Source of the DNA: Actinocrinis sp035653575
GTDB taxonomy: Bacteria; Actinomycetota; Actinomycetes; Streptomycetales; Catenulisporaceae
Reading direction: 5' to 3'
NCBI RefSeq assembly: GCF_035653575.1
Contig: NZ_DASRBQ010000180.1
Span: 26,080-90,079 of the forward strand
Length of the DNA stretch: 64,000 nucleotides
Of this stretch, positions 26,025-34,392 are shown piece after piece; positions within the stretch are counted from its first letter, which is position 1, and each line of letters opens with the position of its first letter. The notes beneath the pieces were generated by a model that searched no databases, had not been told where the DNA came from, and saw only the letters and a program-made list of their open reading frames with translations. Made by a program: the position numbers and the translations under genes.

Positions 26025-26944
26025 CCGAGGCGCATACCGCCGACACCGCGCATATAAACGACGCCGCGCACATGACTCACACCGCGCCTCTGAACGACGC
26101 CGCGCAGACCACGGTCTACGCCCCGCCCCGGCCCAGCGCGGTCTGGATCAATGGCCTGCGAAAGGTGTACGGCGAGGGCGACGCGGCGGTGCACGCGCTG
26201 CGCGGCATCGACCTCGACGTCCCGCACGGCGACTACGTGGCGGTCATGGGCGCGTCCGGCTCCGGCAAGTCCACGCTGATGAACATCGTCGGCTGCCTCG
26301 ACGTGCCCAGCGCCGGGGAGTACCGGCTGGACGGCATCGCCATCGCCGACCTCGACGAGCGGCAGCTCTCGCTGGTGCGCAACCGCAAGATCGGCTTCGT
26401 GTTCCAGTCCTTCAACCTGCTGGCGCGCACCACCGCCTTCGAGAACGTGGAGCTGCCGCTGGTGTACGGCGGCGTGCGCGGTCCTGAGCGGCGGCGCCGG
26501 GCCCTGGCCGCGCTGCACCTGGTCGGGCTCGGCGACCGGATCGACCACCACCCGAACCAGCTCTCCGGCGGCCAGCAGCAGCGCGTCGCGGTAGCGCGCG
26601 CCCTGGTCACCGCGCCCTCGCTGGTGCTGGCCGACGAGCCGACCGGCAATCTGGACACCCGGTCAAGCTACGAGGTGATGAGCCTGTTCGACCAGCTCAA
26701 CGCCTCTGGCCGCACCATCGTGCTGATTACCCACGAGGAGGACATCGCGGCGCACGCCAAGCGGTTCATCCGCCTGGTCGACGGGCTGATCGTCGAAGAC
26801 GTCCGGCTCGCGCCGGCCGACGGCCTGCCCCCACGGCTGGCCACGGCGGACGCGGGTCGGCACGCCGCGCCCAGACCGCAGCCCGCCCTGCCCAGCGCGC
26901 CTGCCACCACCGCCACGCTCGACGCCCCCTGGTCAGGTGCCTGA
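26021..26944 (+). CDS. MacB-type ABC transporter ATP-binding subunit
   Basis: A 307-residue ATPase. Walker A is GASGSGKST, the signature LSGGQQQR, Walker B VLADEPTGNLD and the H-loop ITHEED. An approximately 40-residue N-terminal extension carries the degenerate repeat HINDAAHMTHTAPLNDAA, and the C-terminus is Pro/Ala-rich. It powers the MacB-like permease that follows; both overlap by one base or less, so the operon is tight. Paralogous to the pair at the left edge of the window. Confidence 0.94.
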   Translation: MTEAHTADTAHINDAAHMTHTAPLNDAAQTTVYAPPRPSAVWINGLRKVYGEGDAAVHALRGIDLDVPHGDYVAVMGASGSGKSTLMNIVGCLDVPSAGEYRLDGIAIADLDERQLSLVRNRKIGFVFQSFNLLARTTAFENVELPLVYGGVRGPERRRRALAALHLVGLGDRIDHHPNQLSGGQQQRVAVARALVTAPSLVLADEPTGNLDTRSSYEVMSLFDQLNASGRTIVLITHEEDIAAHAKRFIRLVDGLIVEDVRLAPADGLPPRLATADAGRHAAPRPQPALPSAPATTATLDAPWSGA

Positions 26945-28173
26945 TGCGGGTACGCGAGGTGTTCCGTTTCGCCCTGCGCGGGCTGAAGGCCAACAAGCTG
27001 CGCTCCGGCCTGACCACGCTCGGCATCCTCATCGGCGTCGGCGCGGTGATCCTGCTGATCGCCGTCGGCCAGGGCAGCGGCGCGGCGGTGCAGGCCCGCA
27101 TCTCCAGCCTCGGCTCGAACCTGCTGACCGTCACCAGGCAGGCCGGCGGGTTCGGCCGGGCCGCCGCCACCCGCACCGGCACGCAGAGCAAGACCTCGAA
27201 CCTGACCGTCGCCGACGCGCAGCTGCTGGCCACCTCCGATCAGGACCCTGACGTGTCGGTGGTGGCGCCGGTGGCCTCCACCTCGGCCACCGCCACCTTC
27301 GAGGGCGCCACCACCACCATCAACCAGATCATCGGCACCTACCCGGCCTACCTGCCGATCTCCAACGACTCGATCGCGTCAGGCTCCTCCTTCACCGCGC
27401 AGGACGTCGACCAGCACCGCAAGGTGGTGGTCATCGGGCAGACCGTGGTGACGAACCTGTTCGGCACCATCGACCCGATCGGCAAGACCGTCCAGCTCGG
27501 CGGCGTGCCGTACACCGTGGTCGGCACGCTCGCGGCCAAGGGCGGCGCGAGCACCTTCAACGACCCGGACAACGTCGCGATCGCGCCGCTGACCACGGTC
27601 CAGGACAGCCTCACCGGCTTCGGCTCGCTCAGCGAGATCGCCGTGCAGGCCAAGGACTCCGGCTCGGCGAACGCCGCCCAGGCCGAGGTGACCAGCCTGC
27701 TGCTGGAGTCGCACCACGTGACCGCGGCCGGCGAGGACTTCACGGTCACCAACGAGGCCACGCTGCTGTCCACCGCGGCGAGCACGACGCAGACCTTCAC
27801 CGTGCTGCTGGCCGCGGTCGCCGCGATCTCGCTGCTGGTCGGCGGGATCGGGGTCACCAACATCATGCTGGTCACGGTCACCGAGCGGACCCGCGAGATC
27901 GGCATCCGCAAGGCGCTGGGCGCGCCGCGCGGCGCGATCCTCGGCCAGTTCCTGATCGAGGCGGTGCTGCTCTCGGTGGTCGGCGGCGCGCTCGGCGTGG
28001 TGGCCGGCGTGGTCGGCTCCCGGTTCACCGTGGACGGGATCAAGCCGGTGCTCGTGCCCTCCTCGATCCTGCTCGCGTTCGGTGTGTCCGCCGTGATCGG
28101 CCTGGTCTTCGGCTCGCTGCCGGCGAACCGGGCCGCCAAACTCCATCCGATTGAGGCGCTACGTCATGAGTGA
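26944..28173 (+). CDS. MacB/FtsX-type ABC transporter permease
   Basis: A 409-residue permease. Helix 1 is at about 18-45 (SGLTTLGILIGVGAVILLIA), then a MacB-type extracytoplasmic domain (about 50-275) and three C-terminal helices with GVTNIMLVTVTERTREIG. It forms with the ATPase and the HlyD-type adaptor a tripartite-like exporter; in Gram-positive bacteria such systems usually export peptides or sense envelope stress. The adjacent two-component genes agree with an envelope-stress role. The stop overlaps the next gene by 8 bp. Confidence 0.93.
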   Translation: MRVREVFRFALRGLKANKLRSGLTTLGILIGVGAVILLIAVGQGSGAAVQARISSLGSNLLTVTRQAGGFGRAAATRTGTQSKTSNLTVADAQLLATSDQDPDVSVVAPVASTSATATFEGATTTINQIIGTYPAYLPISNDSIASGSSFTAQDVDQHRKVVVIGQTVVTNLFGTIDPIGKTVQLGGVPYTVVGTLAAKGGASTFNDPDNVAIAPLTTVQDSLTGFGSLSEIAVQAKDSGSANAAQAEVTSLLLESHHVTAAGEDFTVTNEATLLSTAASTTQTFTVLLAAVAAISLLVGGIGVTNIMLVTVTERTREIGIRKALGAPRGAILGQFLIEAVLLSVVGGALGVVAGVVGSRFTVDGIKPVLVPSSILLAFGVSAVIGLVFGSLPANRAAKLHPIEALRHE

Positions 28174-28888
28174 GCTCGAAACCAGGCGGGCCGCGGCGGC
28201 GGCCGGCGAACCCGATCCAGACATGATCCGCACGGCCGAACTCGTCCAGTACGAGGACGCGGAGCTGGCCGAGTCCGACCTAGACGGTACGGATCTTGAC
28301 AGGGATGGACTCGACGGTCCCGGGATCGACGAAGCGGACGCCGACCTGCTGGCGATCCCGCCGCGCGCCGACGACCTCGGCACCGCCCTCGCCGCGCGGC
28401 CGCCGCGGGTGAAGCTGCCCAAGGTCACCGTCGCGCTCGCGGCCGCCGCGCTGGTCTGCGCCGGCTTCGTGGGCGGCGTGCTGGTGCAAAAGCACCTCGG
28501 CGGCAGCTCCTCCTCGACCGGGCGCGGCAACTTCGCGGCCTTCGCGGGCGGCAGGACCGGAACCGGCACAGGCACCGGCGGGGGAGGCGGCTTCTTCGGT
28601 CGCGGCGGGGCCGGAGGAGCGGGCGGCGGCGCGATCACCGGCACCGTGACCGTGGTCAGCGGCAACAAGCTTTATGTCACGGCCGCGGACGGCAGCGTCT
28701 ACACCGTCACCACCAGCGGATCGACCGTGATCAACGTGACCAAGTCCGGCACGCTCGCGCAGCTCAAGCCAGGACAGACCGTGGTCATCGCGGGCAGCAA
28801 CGACAACAGCGGCGACGTGACCGCCACCTCGATCACGGCGGCCGGCACCTCATCCACTTCGGGCACCAACAGCACTGGCGGGCAGTGA
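28166..28888 (+). CDS. membrane-anchored protein with DUF5666-like OB-fold domain
   Basis: A 240-residue protein from ATG 28166. Residues 1-90 are cytoplasmic and acidic; a single helix (about 95-117, VTVALAAAALVCAGFVGGVL) is followed by a Gly-rich linker and a C-terminal beta domain (GTVTVVSGNKLYVTAADGS to QTVVIAGSNDNSGDVTATS) like DUF5666. It is translationally coupled to the permease gene. It probably acts outside the membrane next to the exporter; the role is unknown. Confidence 0.8.
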   Translation: MSELETRRAAAAAGEPDPDMIRTAELVQYEDAELAESDLDGTDLDRDGLDGPGIDEADADLLAIPPRADDLGTALAARPPRVKLPKVTVALAAAALVCAGFVGGVLVQKHLGGSSSSTGRGNFAAFAGGRTGTGTGTGGGGGFFGRGGAGGAGGGAITGTVTVVSGNKLYVTAADGSVYTVTTSGSTVINVTKSGTLAQLKPGQTVVIAGSNDNSGDVTATSITAAGTSSTSGTNSTGGQ

Positions 28889-29517
28889 CCATGAGCAGCA
28901 GAGTCCTCAGCGGCGGCGCGCGAAAGAACGTCATCCAGACCTCGGTCGCGATAGGCGTGGCCGCGGCGGTAGCCGGCGTACTGGCGGCGTGCGGCGGCAG
29001 CAACGGCACCGCCCCGGCCGCCGCCTCGACCCCGACCACGGCGGCGTCCACATCGGGCAACGCGGTCTATCTCGACTGCCTGCGGCAGCACGGCGCCAAC
29101 ATCCCCACCGCCTTCCCCTCCCGCAACCGGCCCACGGACCGGCCCTCCGGCGTGCGGCCCTCGGGCGGCTTCGGAGGCGGTGGCGGCGGGTTCTTCGGCC
29201 AGAGCCAGAGCCCGCAGATGCAGGCCGCGGTGCAGGCCTGCGCCTCGGTGCGGCCGACCAACGGCTTCGGCGGCTTCGGCGGCGGGCGCGGCGGCACCCA
29301 GCTGGCCGCGTTCCGCAACTGCATGACGCAGCAGGGCGTCACGATCCCGACGACCCGGCCGACCGCCTTCCCGACCGCGACCTCGAGCGCCGGCCGGGTG
29401 GCTCGCTACCTCGGCGGCCTGAACCCGGACGACCCGAAGGTGGCGGCCGCGCTGAAGATCTGCTCGCCGCTGCTGCCGACGCCCGGGGCAAGGCCGAGCA
29501 GCTCCCCGACCGGCTGA
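28885..29517 (+). CDS. lipoprotein with two Cys-containing internal repeats
   Basis: A 210-residue lipoprotein. The signal peptide ends in the lipobox VLAACGG. The mature part has two related halves: YLDCLRQHGANIP ... AVQACASVRP and FRNCMTQQGVTIP ... ALKICSPLLP, each with two Cys spaced similarly and separated by Gly/Phe or Pro-rich linkers, suggesting a duplicated disulphide-bonded module. GTG 28885 overlaps the previous stop; ATG 28891 is the alternative. Likely a substrate-binding, sensing or secreted partner of the MacAB-like exporter. Confidence 0.8.
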   Translation: MTMSSRVLSGGARKNVIQTSVAIGVAAAVAGVLAACGGSNGTAPAAASTPTTAASTSGNAVYLDCLRQHGANIPTAFPSRNRPTDRPSGVRPSGGFGGGGGGFFGQSQSPQMQAAVQACASVRPTNGFGGFGGGRGGTQLAAFRNCMTQQGVTIPTTRPTAFPTATSSAGRVARYLGGLNPDDPKVAAALKICSPLLPTPGARPSSSPTG

Positions 29518-29734
29518 TCATCCGACCACTGCGCGGCGCTTGTCGCCGCGAACCGGCTTTGTTGCCGATCTGTCACCGTCCCTCTAAGGCAGCTTTCAGC
29601 AAATTCATCCACTCTTGCGTTACGGGCCTGCTGTCGGCGGCAGTGGCGCCGGCGGCGGCTCGTCCAGGCCCGCGACCTACTCGTCGAGGTGCCGGTCGAG
29701 CCGCGGAGCCCGTCCAGACTGCTAGGGGTGAGCC

Positions 29735-30436
29735 ATGGTCAACGGTGGAGCGCGGCTGCTCGTCGTCGACGACGACAGCGAGGTACGCGAGGCCCTGGGC
29801 CGGGCGCTGAAGCTGGAAGGCTTCTCGGTCACGCTGGCCGCCGACGGCGCCGCCGCGCTGGAAGCGGTGCGCGACACCCCGCCGGACGCGCTCGTGCTCG
29901 ATGTCGCCATGCCCGGCATCGACGGTCTCGCCGTGGCCCGCGCGCTGCGCGCCGCCGAGGACCGCACCCCGATCCTGATGCTCACCGCCCGCGACGCGAT
30001 CGCCGACCGGGTCTTCGGCCTCAACGCGGGCGCCGACGACTACCTGGTCAAGCCGTTCGCCCTGGTCGAGCTGGTGGCCCGGGTCAACGCGCTGCTGCGG
30101 CGCGCCACCCAGCACACCCCGCCCCCGCCGCCGATGCTCCAGTGCGGCGACCTGGCCCTGGACCTGGCGGCCCGTCAGGTGATCCGCGCAGGGCGCCGCG
30201 CCGACCTGACCAAGACCGAGTTCGAACTGCTCGAACTGCTGCTGCGCAACGCCGGCCGGGTGGTCACCAGGGAGCTGATCATCGACCGGATCTGGGGCTA
30301 CGACTTCGGCCCCGGGTCCAACTCGCTCGAGGTCTTCGTCTCCACCCTGCGGCGCAAGACCGAGATCGGCGACGCCCCGCGCGTCATCCACACCGTCCGC
30401 GGCGTCGGATACACCATCAGGGAATGCCGGACATGA
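29735..30436 (+). CDS. OmpR/PhoB family response regulator
   Basis: A 233-residue regulator. The receiver domain has phospho-acceptor Asp56 (LVLDVAMPG), the acidic pair DDD near residue 12 and the KPF lysine; the winged-helix domain ends in HTVRGVGYTIRE. It is most like MprA-type regulators. The ATG at 29735 begins 217 bases after the lipoprotein stop; this gap shows no gene. Its stop overlaps the kinase start by 4 bp. It is the natural candidate to bind the 11-bp repeat at 24522. Confidence 0.93.
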   Translation: MVNGGARLLVVDDDSEVREALGRALKLEGFSVTLAADGAAALEAVRDTPPDALVLDVAMPGIDGLAVARALRAAEDRTPILMLTARDAIADRVFGLNAGADDYLVKPFALVELVARVNALLRRATQHTPPPPPMLQCGDLALDLAARQVIRAGRRADLTKTEFELLELLLRNAGRVVTRELIIDRIWGYDFGPGSNSLEVFVSTLRRKTEIGDAPRVIHTVRGVGYTIRECRT

Positions 30437-31890
30437 GCATGGCGGCGACGCTCGCGCGTGCCAAGGCGCTGACGCGTCGCTTCCGCCGCCTCAAGCTGCG
30501 CACCCGCATGACCCTGGCCGCGACCCTCGCCGTCGCGCTCGGGATAGGCGGCGGCGTGACCTTCGCCTACCTGGCCGTGCGCGCGCAACTCTACGGCGGC
30601 GTCGACCGGCAGCTGGACAAGCAGGTCGACGCGATGAAGTTCCTCGCCTCCGATACCAAGCCACACCCGAAGGGCATACAGCCCTTCAAGCTGCTGCCGC
30701 CCGGCTCCACCCTGGCCACCGCCACGAGTATCGCGACCACCCCACGCAAGCGATTCGGCGACTCAGTTGACTACGTCCAGGTCGTGCGCGCCACCGGTAA
30801 TCCGCTGCCGACCAGCGACCAGTCGGTGCTGCTGCCGGTGACTTCCGCCGACCGCGCCGTGGCCGCCGGGACCGCGCCCGAGCAGCGCCGCACGATCAAC
30901 CTGCAGGGCGCCGACGTGCGCATGGTCACCGCCCCCCTCAGTAAGGGCACCGCGATCGAGGTCGCGCTGCCGCTGTCCGCCGCCGAGGATCAGCTCAGCT
31001 CGCTCGGCCTTGAGCTGCTCGCCGCCGGCCTCGCCGGGATCCTGCTGGCCGGCGGCCTCGGCTGGTGGGTCACCCGCACCGCGCTGCGCCCGATCGGCCA
31101 GCTGACCGAGGCCGCCGAGCGGGTGGCCGCGACCCGCGACCTGGCGCACCGGATCGATCCGGGCGACCGGGCCGACCGCGACGAGCTCGGCCGGCTCGCG
31201 GTCAGCTTCAACGCGATGCTCAGCGCCGTGCAGGACTCCACCGACCGGCAGCGGCAGCTGGTCGCCGACGCCTCGCACGAGCTGCGCACCCCGCTCACCT
31301 CGCTGCGTACCAACGTCGAGGTGCTGCGCAAGATCGAACTGCTCGACCCGGACGACCGGGAACGGCTGATCGTCTCGGTCCTGGCCGGGATCGACGACCT
31401 GACCGGGCTGGTGGCCGACACCGTGGAGCTGGCCCGCGGGGAGGAACCCGCCGCGGCCTTCGAGGAACTGAGCTGGGACGCGCTGGCCGAGCACGTCGTG
31501 GACCGGGCCCGGCTGCACTGGCCGCAGGTCGAGTTCGCCGCCGACCTCGCCCCCACCCGGATCGTCGCGGTGCCCGACCGGATCCAGCGCGCGATGGCCA
31601 ACCTGCTGGACAACGCCGCCAAATTCAGCGGCGGGGCCGGCCGGGTGGAAGTCACCCTGGCCGGCCACACTCTCACGGTTCGGGACCACGGCCCGGGCAT
31701 CCCCGAGGGTGATCTGCCGCATGTCTTCGACCGCTTCTACCGGGCCGCCTCGATGCGCGACCGGCCCGGCTCCGGCCTAGGGCTGGCCATCGTCGCCCAG
31801 GTCGCCGAATCGCACCGGGGCACCGTGTCGGCCGCCAACCATCCCGACGGCGGGGCGGTCCTCAGCCTCCGGCTGCCCGAACCGTCCTAG
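30433..31890 (+). CDS. sensor histidine kinase, HAMP type
   Basis: A 485-residue kinase starting at the ATG that overlaps the regulator stop (ATGA). Helix 1 (about 27-49), an extracytoplasmic sensor domain (about 50-190), helix 2 (about 192-213), HAMP, then HisKA with His282 (ADASHELRTPLTS) and HATPase motifs NLLDNAAKF, GPGIPEGDLP and GSGLGLAIV. It partners the response regulator just upstream. Its last 114 bp overlap the MMPL gene on the other strand. Confidence 0.94.
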   Translation: MSMAATLARAKALTRRFRRLKLRTRMTLAATLAVALGIGGGVTFAYLAVRAQLYGGVDRQLDKQVDAMKFLASDTKPHPKGIQPFKLLPPGSTLATATSIATTPRKRFGDSVDYVQVVRATGNPLPTSDQSVLLPVTSADRAVAAGTAPEQRRTINLQGADVRMVTAPLSKGTAIEVALPLSAAEDQLSSLGLELLAAGLAGILLAGGLGWWVTRTALRPIGQLTEAAERVAATRDLAHRIDPGDRADRDELGRLAVSFNAMLSAVQDSTDRQRQLVADASHELRTPLTSLRTNVEVLRKIELLDPDDRERLIVSVLAGIDDLTGLVADTVELARGEEPAAAFEELSWDALAEHVVDRARLHWPQVEFAADLAPTRIVAVPDRIQRAMANLLDNAAKFSGGAGRVEVTLAGHTLTVRDHGPGIPEGDLPHVFDRFYRAASMRDRPGSGLGLAIVAQVAESHRGTVSAANHPDGGAVLSLRLPEPS

Positions 31891-34167
31891 CCGACCGAAC
31901 GGGGCGTGCTGCGCGACGTACTCGCCCTGTGCCGGGACGAGGGTGCCGGCTGCGGAGGGTGCCTCGGCCACCGGAACGCTCCGGCGCAGCGAGCGCGGCC
32001 AGTTGCGCTCGCCGAGCAGGATCATCACCGCCGGCAGCAGCAGCACCCTGATGACGGTGGCGTCCAGCGCCACGGCCACCGCGAGGCCGACCCCGAGCTG
32101 CTTGAAGTCCTGCATCGAGAGCGTCCCGAAGACCCCGAACACCGCCACCATGATCACGGCGGCGCTGGTGACCGCCCCGGCCGCGGACCGCAGCCCGTGC
32201 ATCACCGCGCGCTCGGTGCTCATCCCGTGCTCACGCGCCTCCTTGATCCGGGAGACCACGAACACGTGGTAGTCCATCGACAGGCCGAACAGCACCACGA
32301 ACACGAACAGCGGCAGCCAGGACTCGATCGCGCCGGGCACCTGCGAGTGCACCAGGCCCGCGCCCCAGCCGTGCTGGAAGATCGCCGTCATCACGCCGTA
32401 CGCCGCACCCACCGAGAGCAGGTTGAGCAGAATCGCCGTGATCGCGATCACCGGCGAGCGGAACGCGACCAGCATCAGCAGGAAGGTGATCGCGAGCACG
32501 AACGCGAACACCGGCACGATCGAGTGGTGCAGTTGCGCGTTGAAGTCCACGCCGAAGGCCAGCTGTCCGCCGACCGCCACCTGCGCCCCGGGCAGCTTGC
32601 CGAGCGTCTGCGGCACGACCTGGCCGCGCAGCGTGTCCAGCGCGTGCAGCGAGGTCGCGTCGGTTCCGTTCCCCTCCAACGGAACCTGGATCTGCGCGAC
32701 GTTCGCCGACGGGTAGAGCAGCACCCGGATCGGGTTGCCGGTCTTCGGGTCGCCAAGTTCGCCGGTGCGCAGCGCGGCCTGCTCGAACTGGTTGATCGCG
32801 TTCTGCGTCGCGGAACCCTTGATGTCGGAGGTCTTGACCACCACGACCGCCGGCGCCGGACCGCCCGGGAAGGTCCTGGCGATCTGCTGATAGGTCTGCA
32901 CGATCGGGATGTTCTGCGGCACCTGCTGATCGACCGTCAGCTTCTCGGTGTGCATTCCGAACGCCGGACCGGCCAGCAGGACCAGGAAGCCCGTAGCGCC
33001 CAGCAGCGCCGCCCGCGGATGCGCGGCCACCTTGCCCAGCGTCGCGTTCCAGACCCGTCCGCCGCCGGCCGCGGCCTTCTGCGCCCGCCGCGCCCTGCGC
33101 CGCTTGGCGCCCGGAAGCCGCCCGAACTCGACCTTGTCGCCGAGCATCGAGAGCAGCGCGGGCAGCACGGTGACCGAGCCGAGCATCGCGATCGCGACCA
33201 CCAGGATCGTCGCCACGGCGAAGCCCTCGAAGATGTGCATGCCGGATAGGAACATCCCGGCCATCGCGACCATCACGGTGAGCCCGGAGACCAGCACCGA
33301 GCGGCCCGAGGTGGCCGCCGCGATCCGCAGCGCGGTCTCCTTGTCCTTGCCGACGGCCCGCTCCTCGCGCTCCCGGCGCAGGTAGAACAGGCAGTAGTCG
33401 ACGCCCACGGCCAGGCCCATCAGTAGCATCACCGAGTTGGCCGAGGAGTCCACCGGACTGAAGTGGCTGGCCACCGCGAGCAGCCCGATCGCGGCCATGA
33501 ACGCGGTCAACGCCAGCAGCACCGGCAGGATCGCCGCCAGCAGCGCGCCGAAAGCGATCAGCAGGATGCCGAGCGCGAGCGGGACCGCCGTCCACTCGGC
33601 GTGCTTGAAGTCCTTGCCGAGCGTGTTGTTGAACCAGTGGTTCGCCGAGGCCTCGCCGAACTCGCTGACCGCGATTCCGGGGTGCGCCGACCCGACCTTG
33701 GCGACGGCGTCCATGACCGGCTGCACCCGGTCGGCCGCGGAGGTCGCCTCGCCGGTCATGTCGAACTCGATCAGGGCACTGTGCTTGTCTGCCGAGATCA
33801 AGCCGGCCGAGTACGGGTCGCGCAGGTTCTGCGTCAGCTTCGTGCCCTGCACGGCCGTGATCGCGTCCTGCACGGCGGCGCGGAACTGCGGATCGTTCGT
33901 GGTCTGCGTCGCGCTGTGCACCAGCACCATCTCGCCGGCCGGCTGCGAGATGTGCGCGTCCTGCAGAATCTGCAGCGCCCGCGCCGAATCGCCGGTGCCC
34001 TGCTGCGCGTCGGTCAGGTTCCGCTGCCCGGCGGCGCCGCCGATCACGGTGGCCAGCACCACGAACAGCAGCCAGCCGAAGACGGCGGTCTTGCGGTGCC
34101 GCGCGCTCCAGCCGCCTAGCGAGGCGGCGAGATTGCGTCTTCCCTCTTGTCGAACCGGAGTATGCAC
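31777..34167 (-). CDS. MMPL/RND family transporter
   Basis: A 796-residue protein with about 12 membrane helices in two halves, each with a large extracytoplasmic loop, as in mycobacterial MmpL proteins. MMPL blocks seen include LMGLAVGVDYCLFYLRRERE (proton-relay region, about residues 250-270) and the second-half copy FVVLFGLSMDYHVFVVSRIK. MmpL-type pumps export lipids or other hydrophobic compounds using the proton gradient. The C-terminal about 38 codons overlap the histidine kinase gene antisense, which may be a C-terminal extension unique to this genome. Divergent from a NarL-type two-component system with an inverted repeat in the shared promoter region. Confidence 0.92.
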   Translation of the reverse strand: MHTPVRQEGRRNLAASLGGWSARHRKTAVFGWLLFVVLATVIGGAAGQRNLTDAQQGTGDSARALQILQDAHISQPAGEMVLVHSATQTTNDPQFRAAVQDAITAVQGTKLTQNLRDPYSAGLISADKHSALIEFDMTGEATSAADRVQPVMDAVAKVGSAHPGIAVSEFGEASANHWFNNTLGKDFKHAEWTAVPLALGILLIAFGALLAAILPVLLALTAFMAAIGLLAVASHFSPVDSSANSVMLLMGLAVGVDYCLFYLRREREERAVGKDKETALRIAAATSGRSVLVSGLTVMVAMAGMFLSGMHIFEGFAVATILVVAIAMLGSVTVLPALLSMLGDKVEFGRLPGAKRRRARRAQKAAAGGGRVWNATLGKVAAHPRAALLGATGFLVLLAGPAFGMHTEKLTVDQQVPQNIPIVQTYQQIARTFPGGPAPAVVVVKTSDIKGSATQNAINQFEQAALRTGELGDPKTGNPIRVLLYPSANVAQIQVPLEGNGTDATSLHALDTLRGQVVPQTLGKLPGAQVAVGGQLAFGVDFNAQLHHSIVPVFAFVLAITFLLMLVAFRSPVIAITAILLNLLSVGAAYGVMTAIFQHGWGAGLVHSQVPGAIESWLPLFVFVVLFGLSMDYHVFVVSRIKEAREHGMSTERAVMHGLRSAAGAVTSAAVIMVAVFGVFGTLSMQDFKQLGVGLAVAVALDATVIRVLLLPAVMILLGERNWPRSLRRSVPVAEAPSAAGTLVPAQGEYVAQHAPFGRLGRFGQPEAEDRPAVGMVGGRHGAPVRFGDLGDDGQP

Positions 34168-34274
34168 GGGAATCTCCCTCGTGGGCTCTGAGGGCGACGG
34201 TGCGACTCACCGGCCCCCACACCCAACCTAGGAATCCGCACCATGCCTCTGACATGCGGTTGAGCCCCCAATTA

Positions 34275-34294
34275 GGGTGTAGTTAGGTACACCC
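34275..34294. promoter_or_regulatory. 7-6-7 inverted repeat in the divergent MMPL / two-component promoter region
   Basis: GGGTGTA (34275-34281) and TACACCC (34288-34294) are perfect inverted arms separated by GTTAGG. The site lies about 110 bases before both starts, between the MMPL gene and the NarL-type kinase gene. The likely binder is the response regulator encoded at 35685. Confidence 0.6.
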
Positions 34295-34392
34295 CCGGAT
34301 CGGCTGTGTAGGTCCCGTGCGCACCACTTCCGGGTGCCGCAGACTGGGTCGCGTCCCGTCTCGGCGACGGGGACTCACAGGAGGTACCGAAG

